Assembly: GCF_900078685.2 (NCBI RefSeq)
Contig: NZ_LT546170.1
Coordinates: forward strand, 541,663 to 605,662
Length of the DNA: 64,000 nt
Reading direction: 5' to 3'
From: Mycolicibacter icosiumassiliensis
GTDB taxonomy: Bacteria; Actinomycetota; Actinomycetes; Mycobacteriales; Mycobacteriaceae
In this document: positions 1 through 6,821 of the stretch, piece by piece
How positions within the stretch are numbered: position 1 is the first letter of the stretch
Layout: each line of letters starts with the position of its first letter
The notes under the pieces: model-generated
What the model was told of the DNA's origin: nothing
Databases searched by the model: none
The model's input: only the letters and a program-made list of their open reading frames with translations
Position numbers and translations under genes: made by a program

Positions 1-345
1 ATCCCGTCGGGTGCCCCCACCCGCGCCGCGCCGCCGGTGTCGGCTCGGGCCACCGCGGCGCGGCGGGCCCGGCCCAGCACCGGCAACCATCGCACGCCCC
101 CACCGCGTCGCACGTTCTCCGCCGGACAGCGTGCGCTGTTGTGGGCGGCCGGGGTGCTGGGCACGCTGGCGATCATCATCGCGGTGCTGATCGTGGTCAA
201 CGCCAAGAGTCCGGGCGGCTCCCTGGCGCCGGCCACCGTCACCGACACCGGGGCACCCCTGACCAGCTCGTCGAGTTCGGAATCGTCCTCGACGACACCG
301 CCCGCGCACCCGTCGGGATGGACCTGGCACAGGACGTCGCCATGA
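1..345 (+). CDS. pknA: Serine/threonine protein kinase PknA, C-terminal fragment (5' end outside window)
   Basis: The reading frame is open from base 1 and ends at TGA 343-345. Only the end of the protein is present: a Pro/Arg/Ala-rich juxtamembrane linker, one transmembrane helix (AGVLGTLAIIIAVLIVV) and a short Ser/Thr-rich extracytoplasmic tail. The kinase domain is outside the window. The stop overlaps the pknB start as ATGA, so the two are translationally coupled, as in the mycobacterial pknA-pknB operon. PknA and PknB control cell shape and peptidoglycan growth. Identity rests mainly on position directly upstream of pknB (Rv0015c-Rv0014c order); the tail itself is poorly conserved. Confidence 0.85.
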   Translation: MPSGAPTRAAPPVSARATAARRARPSTGNHRTPPPRRTFSAGQRALLWAAGVLGTLAIIIAVLIVVNAKSPGGSLAPATVTDTGAPLTSSSSSESSSTTPPAHPSGWTWHRTSP

Positions 346-2216
346 CCACGCCGCAGCGGCTCTCCGACCGCTACGAACTCGGCGAGATCCTCGGCTTCGG
401 CGGAATGTCGGAGGTGCACCGCGCCGTCGACACCCGCCTGCACCGCGAGGTCGCCATAAAGGTGCTGCGCGCCGATCTGGCCCGCGACCCCAGTTTTTAC
501 CTGCGCTTCCGGCGGGAAGCGCAGAACGCCGCCGCCTTGAACCACCCGGCGATCGTCGCCGTCTACGACACCGGAGAAGCCGAGACCCCGGCCGGACCGC
601 TGCCCTACATCGTGATGGAGCTCGTCGAGGGCGTCACGCTGCGCGACATCGTGCACAACGACGGGCCGATGCCACCGATCCGCGCCATCGAGGTGATCGC
701 GGACGCCTGCCAAGCGCTGAACTTCAGCCACCAGCACGGCATCATCCACCGGGACGTCAAGCCGGCCAACATCATGATCGACCGGCACAACGCGGTCAAG
801 GTTATGGACTTCGGCATCGCCCGTGCCGTCGCCGACGCAGGCAACAGCGTCACTCAGACCGCCGCCGTCATCGGCACCGCCCAGTACCTGTCGCCCGAGC
901 AGGCTCGCGGCGACACCGTCGACGCCCGCTCGGACGTGTACTCGCTGGGCTGTGTGCTGTACGAAATCCTTACCGGCGACCCACCTTTCGTCGGCGACTC
1001 GCCGGTGGCGGTGGCCTACCAGCACGTCCGCGAAGACCCGGTGCCCCCGTCGCAGCGGCTCCCGAGCCTGCCCGCCGATCTGGACGCCGTAGTGCTCAAA
1101 GCGCTGGCGAAGAACCCGGACAATCGCTACCAGACCGCGGCCGAGATGCGTGCCGATCTGGTGCGGGTCCACAACGGGGAGACGCCCGAAGCTCCCCGGG
1201 TGCTGACCGCGGCCGACCGTGCCTCGATCATGACGCCGCGGTCCGGCGACGGCACCGGCGCTCAGACCGACCCGCTGCCCCGCCAGGAACTCGACTTCGG
1301 CCATGAGCGACCGGGCTCGGTGGGCCGCTGGCTGATCGCTGCGATCCTGCTCGCCGTGCTGACCGTCATCGTGACGGTGTCGATCAACACGTTCGGCGGC
1401 CGCACCCACCAGATCCAGGTTCCCGACGTCGGCGGCCGTGCGTCGGTCGACGCGATCGCCGAACTACAGAACAAGGGCTTCAAGACCCGCACCGAGCAGC
1501 GCGCCGATTCCACCGTCCCGCCGGACCATGTGATCGGCACCGACCCGCCGGCCGGCGCCCCGGCGAACAAGGGCGACAAGATCACCGTCAACGTGTCCTA
1601 CGGGCCCGAACAGCGCCAGCTGCCCGACGTGTCGACGCTGAGCTACGCCGACGCGGTCAAGAAGCTGACCGCCGCCGGGTTCGGCAAGTTCAAGCAGGTC
1701 AACTCGCCGTCCACCCCGGAACTCAAAGACAAGGTGGTCGGCACCAACCCGCCGGCAAATCAGACCACGGCGGTCACCAACGAGATCATCATCGTGATCG
1801 GCAGTGGACCGGCCACCAAGCCCGTTCCCGACGTCACCGGCCAGACCGTGGACTTGGCGCAGAAGAACCTGACCGTCTACGGCTTCACCAAGATCACCGA
1901 GGTGACGGTGGACAGCCCGCGACCGTCCGGCGAGGTGATCGCCACCAGCCCGCCCAGCGGTGAGACGGTGCCGGTCGACGCGGTGATCGAGCTGCGGGTG
2001 TCGCGGGGCAACCAGTTCGTGATGCCCGATCTGGCCGGCATGTTCTGGACCGACGCCGAACCGCAGCTGCGGGCCTTGGGCTGGACCGGAATGTTGGTCA
2101 AAGGCGCCGACGTTGACGCCGGCGGGTCCGGCCACAACCGGGTGCTCTACCAGAGCCCGGCGGCCGGCCAGGGTGTGAACACCGACGGCAACATCACGCT
2201 GCGCTTCGGCCAGTAG
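342..2216 (+). CDS. pknB: Serine/threonine protein kinase PknB with four PASTA repeats
   Basis: 624 residues, close to the H37Rv protein. The kinase domain covers about residues 11-275: glycine loop GFGGMSEV, ATP lysine K40 in VAIKVL, catalytic HRDVKPAN with D138, DFG at about 156-158, and activation-loop threonines in SVTQTAAVIGT. A transmembrane helix lies at about 330-351, followed by four extracytoplasmic PASTA repeats that in this family sense muropeptides and lipid II. The start is ATG 342, overlapping the pknA stop; the frame is open further upstream but that part is the shadow of pknA. Known substrates include CwlM and the MurJ pseudokinase, both encoded in this window. The stop codon abuts the stop of convergent trpG with no spacer. 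Confidence 0.97.
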   Translation: MTTPQRLSDRYELGEILGFGGMSEVHRAVDTRLHREVAIKVLRADLARDPSFYLRFRREAQNAAALNHPAIVAVYDTGEAETPAGPLPYIVMELVEGVTLRDIVHNDGPMPPIRAIEVIADACQALNFSHQHGIIHRDVKPANIMIDRHNAVKVMDFGIARAVADAGNSVTQTAAVIGTAQYLSPEQARGDTVDARSDVYSLGCVLYEILTGDPPFVGDSPVAVAYQHVREDPVPPSQRLPSLPADLDAVVLKALAKNPDNRYQTAAEMRADLVRVHNGETPEAPRVLTAADRASIMTPRSGDGTGAQTDPLPRQELDFGHERPGSVGRWLIAAILLAVLTVIVTVSINTFGGRTHQIQVPDVGGRASVDAIAELQNKGFKTRTEQRADSTVPPDHVIGTDPPAGAPANKGDKITVNVSYGPEQRQLPDVSTLSYADAVKKLTAAGFGKFKQVNSPSTPELKDKVVGTNPPANQTTAVTNEIIIVIGSGPATKPVPDVTGQTVDLAQKNLTVYGFTKITEVTVDSPRPSGEVIATSPPSGETVPVDAVIELRVSRGNQFVMPDLAGMFWTDAEPQLRALGWTGMLVKGADVDAGGSGHNRVLYQSPAAGQGVNTDGNITLRFGQ

Positions 2217-2894
2217 TCAGCTTGCCGTGCCGCTGCCGATCCGGGCCGTCTGCACGGTCGCGGCGATCTCCTCCTCCAACCGGCGCACCAAGGCGTCGTC
2301 GCAGGTGTAGCCGCAGTAACCCAGCCAGTTGGCCAGCATCCGGTGGCCGCCCTCGGTGAGGATGGACTCCGGGTGGAACTGCACCCCGTGGATGGGCAGC
2401 TCGGTGTGTCGCACCGCCATGATCACCCCACTGCGGGTGCGCGCCGTGGCCTCCAGAACGGGGGGCAGCGTCTCGGGCAGGATCGTCAACGAGTGGTAGC
2501 GGGTGGCCGTGAACGGATCCGGCAAACCCTTGAGAACCCCGGCGTCGCTGTGGAAGACGGTGCTGGTCTTGCCGTGCAGCAGCTCCGGGGCCCGGCCCAC
2601 GGTGCCGCCGAATGCGACGCCGATCGCCTGGTGCCCCAGGCACACCCCCAGCACCGGGATCCGCGCAGCCGCGCACGCACCGACCAGCGCGATTGAGGCA
2701 CCCGCCCGTTCCGGTGTGCCCGGTCCGGGGCTCAGCAGCACCCCGTCGAAGTCGGCCACGGCAGCGGCCGGGTCGGCCAGGCGGGCGTCGTCGTTACGCC
2801 AGACGGCAGCCTGCACACCCAACTGGCCCAGATACTGGACCAGGTTGAACACAAAGCTGTCGTAATTGTCGACGACGAGGATCCGCACGCCCAA
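2217..2894 (-). CDS. trpG: Class I glutamine amidotransferase, anthranilate/aminodeoxychorismate synthase component II
   Basis: 225 residues. It supplies ammonia from glutamine to a chorismate-using synthase (tryptophan or folate pathway). It shows the oxyanion segment SPGPGTP, the nucleophile Cys in GVCLGHQ and the catalytic His-Glu in HPESILTEGG. N-terminal VRILVVDNYDSFVFNLVQYL is typical of the TrpG/PabA family. It matches Rv0013, sited between pknB and the Rv0012 homologue. Sequence alone does not separate TrpG from PabA; amphibolic use by both synthases is common in actinobacteria. Confidence 0.93.
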   Translation of the reverse strand: MGVRILVVDNYDSFVFNLVQYLGQLGVQAAVWRNDDARLADPAAAVADFDGVLLSPGPGTPERAGASIALVGACAAARIPVLGVCLGHQAIGVAFGGTVGRAPELLHGKTSTVFHSDAGVLKGLPDPFTATRYHSLTILPETLPPVLEATARTRSGVIMAVRHTELPIHGVQFHPESILTEGGHRMLANWLGYCGYTCDDALVRRLEEEIAATVQTARIGSGTAS

Positions 2895-2926
2895 CAGGCT
2901 ACCGCCGAGCGACCTGGGGATCGGTG

Positions 2927-3688
2927 TCAGTAGTCGACCGGGCCGGCCGGCACGGCGTAGCGCATCCGGGCGACGGCCGGCGTCTCGGCGACCGCCAGGT
3001 CCGTACTGACCTGCTCGCTGTAGCCCAGACCGAACCGGATCACGTACTGCTTGTAGAGGGTGATCAGGGGATCGGCGGCCAAGGCGGCCTGCATGGCGGC
3101 CGGGTCACCGATCGCGGTCACCACGTACGGGGGGCTGTAGGTTCGGCCGTCCAGCAGCAGGGTGTTGCCCACGCAGCGCGGCGCCGACGCGGCGGTGATC
3201 CGCTGGTCCTGCATCTGGACAGCTTCGGCGCCGGCGCTCCACAGTGCGTTGAGCACGGCGGAGATGTCCTGTTGATGCACCACCAGGTCGTCCGGGGAGG
3301 CGTCGCGGGGGAACCGGCCGTTGGCGTCGCGCTGGGCGTCGGTGAGGGTCACGACCAGGCCCGGCCCGTGCATCGCCTCCAGGCCGGCGGCCGCGGCCAG
3401 TTGCTCGGCGCGTTTGCGCATCGCCGACAGGGCAACCCCGGACCCTCGGCCGTGTACCGAACCCACCTCGGCTACCAACGCGTCGCGCCGCGCGGTGAGT
3501 TCTTCCACCGTGGCCTGGGTCGCGCGGACCAGGTCGACCAGCCGGGGGGCGTCGCCGCGCCGGATCTCCTTGCCGCCCGAGACCCCGTGAGTGGCCGCCA
3601 GCAGCAGGCCTGCCAGCAGGCAGACCAGCGGAACTCCGAGCCGCCACGGGGAGCGGTGGCCGGGGGACGGCGGCCCCATCTGCGCCAT
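2927..3688 (-). CDS. DUF881 family membrane-anchored protein (Rv0012 homologue)
   Basis: 253 residues. An N-terminal hydrophobic helix (about residues 17-35, VPLVCLLAGLLLAATHGV) is followed by a coiled-coil-like segment (LVRATQATVEELTARRDALVAEV) and a globular DUF881 domain with the family's HGPGLVVTLTDA, LVVHQQDI and ALWSAGAEAVQMQDQRI stretches. DUF881 proteins are found beside division and cell-wall genes in actinobacteria but have no established activity. It sits between trpG and crgA, divergent from crgA, matching H37Rv order. It is probably an extracytoplasmic protein with an N-terminal membrane anchor. Confidence 0.88.
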   Translation of the reverse strand: MAQMGPPSPGHRSPWRLGVPLVCLLAGLLLAATHGVSGGKEIRRGDAPRLVDLVRATQATVEELTARRDALVAEVGSVHGRGSGVALSAMRKRAEQLAAAAGLEAMHGPGLVVTLTDAQRDANGRFPRDASPDDLVVHQQDISAVLNALWSAGAEAVQMQDQRITAASAPRCVGNTLLLDGRTYSPPYVVTAIGDPAAMQAALAADPLITLYKQYVIRFGLGYSEQVSTDLAVAETPAVARMRYAVPAGPVDY

Positions 3689-3780
3689 CGGCTCTCCCGT
3701 CCTCGGCTGGGTTATCCTGCTGGGCTAATCTCGTACCGACCCATACTCGCAGCTTCACGCCGCACTTTCCCGAGGTACCG

Positions 3781-4065
3781 ATGCCCAAGTCCAAGGTTCG
3801 CAAGAAGACCACCAGTTTCACCCCTTCGTCGGTGAGCCGTACCCCGGTCAAGGTCAAAGGCGGCCCATCAAGCGGATGGTTCGTCGCACTGTTCCTGGGG
3901 CTGATGCTCCTTGGGCTGGTGTGGCTGATGGTGTATCAGCTGGGGGCCACCGGGTTGGACGCTCCCGCGGCGCTCAACTGGATGGCTGAGCTGGGCCCGT
4001 GGAACTACGCGATCGCGTTTGCCTTCATGATCACCGGGCTGTTGCTCACCATGCGCTGGCACTGA
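3781..4065 (+). CDS. crgA: Cell division protein CrgA
   Basis: 94 residues, the usual length. A basic cytoplasmic N-terminus (MPKSKVRKKTTSFTP) is followed by two transmembrane helices (about 31-53 and 67-90) and an almost absent C-terminal tail ending MRWH. In mycobacteria CrgA is a divisome protein that contacts FtsZ, FtsQ, FtsI and CwsA and helps recruit PBPs. It is divergent from the DUF881 gene. The spacing to the next gene (141 bp) holds a hairpin and DnaA-box-like sites. Confidence 0.95.
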   Translation: MPKSKVRKKTTSFTPSSVSRTPVKVKGGPSSGWFVALFLGLMLLGLVWLMVYQLGATGLDAPAALNWMAELGPWNYAIAFAFMITGLLLTMRWH

Positions 4066-4125
4066 GCTGCGCGGACGCGGTATTTCGGTTATGTCGGGCC
4101 GCCGTCGATGCCAACTAGGCAACCA

Positions 4126-4172
4126 AGCAATTGCTCAATCACAACGATGTGATTTATCCCCACTGTGGACAA
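4126..4172. promoter_or_regulatory. Palindrome, hairpin and two DnaA-box-like sites downstream of crgA
   Basis: The intergenic region 4066-4206 contains a 10-bp palindrome AGCAATTGCT (4126-4135), a hairpin AATCACA-ACGA-TGTGATT (4137-4154), TTATCCCCA (4154-4162, one mismatch to the box TTATCCACA) and TGTGGACAA (4164-4172), the exact reverse complement of the mycobacterial DnaA box TTGTCCACA. The hairpin has no clear T tract, so a terminator role is uncertain. DnaA binding here is an inference from sequence only. Confidence 0.45.
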
Positions 4173-4206
4173 CTCCTGTAGATAACTTTGAAACCTGCAG
4201 GTCGAT

Positions 4207-4638
4207 ATGACTCAGGACGGGGACGAGCAGACGGAATGGTCGCCACCGGCCGGTGGAATCGCTGGTTGCGCGCTTGTTGGCATCGCGTTAGCTATCAGCA
4301 CTGTGACGATCGCCACAGATATGCCCGGACGTGTTCTGGCCGGCATTGCAGGAGTCGGCCTGCTGATGTTTGCCGGGTTGTCCTGGCGGGCCCGGCCCAA
4401 GCTTGCGCTGACGTTCGACGGCCTGGCGGTGCGCGGTTGGTGGCGCACCCGAGTACTGACCCCGGACAGCCTCACCCGGCTTCGTGTTACGGAGTATCAG
4501 CGGATCGGGCGCAAGCACCGGTTACTGGAGATCGAGACGCTCGATGACGAGTTGCTGATCTTGTCGCGGTGGGATTTGGGAACCGACCCACGCGAGGTGT
4601 TCGAGGTGCTCTCAGCGGCCGGTTACACCGGCCGCTGA
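4207..4638 (+). CDS. Membrane-anchored PH-domain protein (Rv0010c homologue)
   Basis: 143 residues. Two hydrophobic helices (about 17-36 and 41-58) form a membrane hairpin. They are followed by a bacterial PH-like domain with KLALTFDGLAVRGWWRTRVLTPDSLTRLRV and LLEIETLDDELLILSRWDLGTDPREVFEVL. No catalytic motif is visible. The gene lies between crgA and ppiA as in H37Rv. The family is usually annotated as a PH-domain or conserved membrane protein; its function is not established. The ATG at 4207 lies just after the DnaA-box-like sites. Confidence 0.85.
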   Translation: MTQDGDEQTEWSPPAGGIAGCALVGIALAISTVTIATDMPGRVLAGIAGVGLLMFAGLSWRARPKLALTFDGLAVRGWWRTRVLTPDSLTRLRVTEYQRIGRKHRLLEIETLDDELLILSRWDLGTDPREVFEVLSAAGYTGR

Positions 4639-4646
4639 GCAGTTCT

Positions 4647-5195
4647 CTAGGCGACGGTGATCGACTCGATCACGACAGGCTCGGTGGGCCGGTCGGCGCG
4701 GTCGGTCGCAGTGGTGGCGATGGCGTCCACGACGGCCTGCGAGTCCGCGTCCACGACCTCGCCGAAGATGGTGTGCTTGCGGTTCAGGTGCGGGGTCTGG
4801 CCCACGGTGATGAAGAACTGCGAGCCGTTGGTGCCGGGGCCGGCGTTGGCCATCGCCAACAGGTAGGGCTTGTCGAACACCAGCTCGGGGTGGAACTCGT
4901 CCTCGAACTTGTAGCCGGGGCCGCCGCGGCCGGTACCGGTCGGGTCGCCGCCCTGGATCATGAAACCGCCGATCACCCGGTGGAACACCGCGCCGTCGTA
5001 GAACGGCCCCGACGAGCCGCCGGAGGCGTTGGTGGTCGAGTACTCCTTGGTGCCCTGGGCCAGGCCGACGAAGTTGGCGACGGTCTTGGGGGCGTGATTG
5101 CCGAACAGCGCGATCTTGATGTCGCCGCGGTTGGTGTGCAGCGTGGCAGTTGCGGTGGCAATGGAGCTGGAGGTCATGGGATCACAGTCTGCCAT
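4647..5195 (-). CDS. ppiA: Peptidyl-prolyl cis-trans isomerase A (cyclophilin)
   Basis: 182 residues using the ATG at 5195, which gives the same N-terminus as the H37Rv protein (MADCD...); an in-frame ATG at 5249 would add an unconserved 18-residue tail. Cyclophilin signatures are intact: FHRVIGGFMIQGGD with the catalytic Arg, NGSQFFI, and the Trp-equivalent region near PHLNRKHTIFGEV. There is no signal peptide, so it is cytoplasmic by sequence. It folds proteins by isomerising X-Pro bonds. It is divergent from cwsA with 40 bp between starts. Confidence 0.96.
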   Translation of the reverse strand: MADCDPMTSSSIATATATLHTNRGDIKIALFGNHAPKTVANFVGLAQGTKEYSTTNASGGSSGPFYDGAVFHRVIGGFMIQGGDPTGTGRGGPGYKFEDEFHPELVFDKPYLLAMANAGPGTNGSQFFITVGQTPHLNRKHTIFGEVVDADSQAVVDAIATTATDRADRPTEPVVIESITVA

Positions 5196-5235
5196 TCGCG
5201 GCGTGGTGGGCTGCGTCACGGGTAGCGTTGGGCCC

Positions 5236-5661
5236 ATGCGTCTGGCCACCGAGACCCCGCTGACCCACCGAGAGCGACTGACACGGGGGCTGGCCCATAC
5301 CGCCGCCGGGCCGGTGGACGTGGCGCTTGGCGCAGTGGGACTCAGTGGCGACGCGGTGCGCCGCGGGGCGGTGGAATTGCGCCGGCGTTATCGGGAGAGC
5401 CAACTGTCCGACCGAGTAGCCGAAGCCGCCGAAGCCGCGGCCCGGGAGCTGGCCGCCGCGCAAGAGGCCGTTGCCGGCTTCCCGGAGCTGTTGGAAGGTA
5501 GAGCCCCTCGCCGTCATGTTCGCCGGTCCTGGGTGCTGGTGGCGGCCGCCGGTGCAGCGCTGCTGGCGGGAGGGGTGGTTGCGGTGTTGATCCGCCGCTC
5601 GAACCGGCCGCCGGAGCCGTCGCCGCGCCCACCGAGCGTGGACGCACAGCACAAGATTTAG
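5236..5661 (+). CDS. cwsA: Cell wall synthesis protein CwsA
   Basis: 141 residues from ATG 5236; the longer frame upstream overlaps ppiA and is not conserved. The protein has a helical cytoplasmic portion rich in Ala/Glu/Arg (ESQLSDRVAEAAEAAARELAA), one transmembrane helix near the C-terminus (WVLVAAAGAALLAGGVVAVLI) and a short Pro-rich tail. It is the positional equivalent of Rv0008c. CwsA interacts with Wag31 and CrgA and supports polar growth and septation. No enzymatic motif is expected. Assignment rests on position, topology and length. Confidence 0.88.
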   Translation: MRLATETPLTHRERLTRGLAHTAAGPVDVALGAVGLSGDAVRRGAVELRRRYRESQLSDRVAEAAEAAARELAAAQEAVAGFPELLEGRAPRRHVRRSWVLVAAAGAALLAGGVVAVLIRRSNRPPEPSPRPPSVDAQHKI

Positions 5662-5691
5662 TACGCAAGCGACGCTTTCGCGTTCGCATTG

Positions 5692-5764
5692 TGGAGCCTA
5701 GGAGATTCGAACTCCTGACATCTGCCTTGCAAAGGCAGCGCTCTACCAACTGAGCTAAGGCCCC
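5692..5764 (-). tRNA. alaT: tRNA-Ala (anticodon TGC)
   Basis: A 73-nt cloverleaf on the minus strand. The acceptor stem GGGGCCT/AGGCTCC contains the G3-U70 wobble pair that identifies alanine tRNA. The D-loop AGCTCAGTTGGTAGAGC, an anticodon stem-loop with TGC, and the T-loop GTTCGAAT are all present. CCA is not encoded. It lies immediately downstream of tRNA-Ile in the reading direction, as in the ileT-alaT pair beside gyrA in mycobacteria. Confidence 0.97.
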
Positions 5765-5777
5765 TGGGTGGGACTCG

Positions 5778-5851
5778 TGGGCCTAGGAGGACTCGAACCT
5801 CCGACCTCTTCGTTATCAGCGAAGCGCTCTAACCGCCTGAGCTATAGGCCC
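5778..5851 (-). tRNA. ileT: tRNA-Ile (anticodon GAT)
   Basis: A 74-nt cloverleaf on the minus strand. The acceptor stem GGGCCTA/TAGGCCC has discriminator A. The D-loop AGCTCAGGCGGTTAGAGC, anticodon loop CTGATAA (GAT) and T-loop GTTCGAGT are canonical. It is separated from tRNA-Ala by 13 bp, so the two are probably one transcript. Confidence 0.97.
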
Positions 5852-5925
5852 GTAGTCGTCTGACGACCGAGCGAGATTACCGCACTGGGAGCCCGCTCAC
5901 CAAAATGCCATGAACACCCGGCCGG

Positions 5926-6765
5926 TCAGTCCCGGTCAGCCAGGGTTACCTCGACACCGCCGACCACGTCGGTGCTGAGGTTGTAGATCACCACGCCGAG
6001 GGTGGCCATCGCGGTCAGCACCACGACATTCACCAGCCCGATCAGCGCAGCGCCGCCGAAAATCGAACCGGCGGAAACCAGTTCGGCGGCACTGTTGTTG
6101 GTCAACAGGTCGCCCACGTTGCTGTTCAGTTTGCTCCAGACACCCATCGCGCCCAACGCGACGTACAGCACGGCCACCGCCATCATCCAGACGAAGAACA
6201 GCGCCGTCGAGAGCAGCAATGACACCTTGAGCGCGCTCCAGGGGTCGATCCGCCGGATCTGCATGCTGGCCCGCAGCGGGCCGCGCGGCCCCGCTGACAC
6301 CTGGGGGCGGCGGACCGGAGGCCGCCGCTGCCCCGGCTCAGACAGATCCGGCAACTCGCTGGCGTAGGCATCGTCGGGCTGCTTCACCGGCGGCGCCTTG
6401 ACGGCCGGCTTGGCCGGTTGCGGTGCAGGCTTGGCGGGCTGCGCCGGGGGCTTGGCCGCGGCCGGGGCTTTCGCCGGAGCCTGCTGCGGCGCGCCGGGCG
6501 GGGGCGGTGCTGTCGGAGCAGCCGTACCGGACACGAACCGGCGTATCCGCTCGTCAACGCCGGGGGAGTGCGCGCCGGCGTCTCCGGGTCGGGCCGGGGC
6601 CGGCGGACGGGCTTGGCCGCCGCGTTGCCACGGCGGGGCTTCCCCGGTCTCGGTGATCCGGCCGGGCCGGCCCGGGGGCCGCTGACTCTGGTCGGCCGGA
6701 CCGTTTCCGGCCGACTCCACGTTGCCCCCGTTGCCCGGGTGCCCCGGCTCGTTCGGTGCGCTCAC
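5926..6765 (-). CDS. DUF3566 membrane protein (Rv0007 homologue)
   Basis: 279 residues. The first half (1-170) is a low-complexity Pro/Ala/Lys/Gln-rich cytoplasmic region with repeated PAKPA-type motifs. The second half is the DUF3566 domain, RRIDPWSALKVSLLLSTALFF followed by two transmembrane helices (about 187-210 and 236-262), ending VVGGVEVTLADRD. It lies 56 bp downstream of gyrA on the same strand, as in H37Rv, and is probably cotranscribed with it. Function is unknown; the conserved linkage to gyrA is the main clue. Confidence 0.87.
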   Translation of the reverse strand: MSAPNEPGHPGNGGNVESAGNGPADQSQRPPGRPGRITETGEAPPWQRGGQARPPAPARPGDAGAHSPGVDERIRRFVSGTAAPTAPPPPGAPQQAPAKAPAAAKPPAQPAKPAPQPAKPAVKAPPVKQPDDAYASELPDLSEPGQRRPPVRRPQVSAGPRGPLRASMQIRRIDPWSALKVSLLLSTALFFVWMMAVAVLYVALGAMGVWSKLNSNVGDLLTNNSAAELVSAGSIFGGAALIGLVNVVVLTAMATLGVVIYNLSTDVVGGVEVTLADRD

Positions 6766-6821
6766 CCACGACTCCTTACCTGCGTATCCCCACCGCGTCG
6801 CGGCCGGGTCTGACGGCGGAT

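Noticed and set aside
2194..2676. Second minus-strand ORF overlapping trpG
   Set aside because: Different frame from the conserved amidotransferase; Arg/Gly-rich shadow with no motif.
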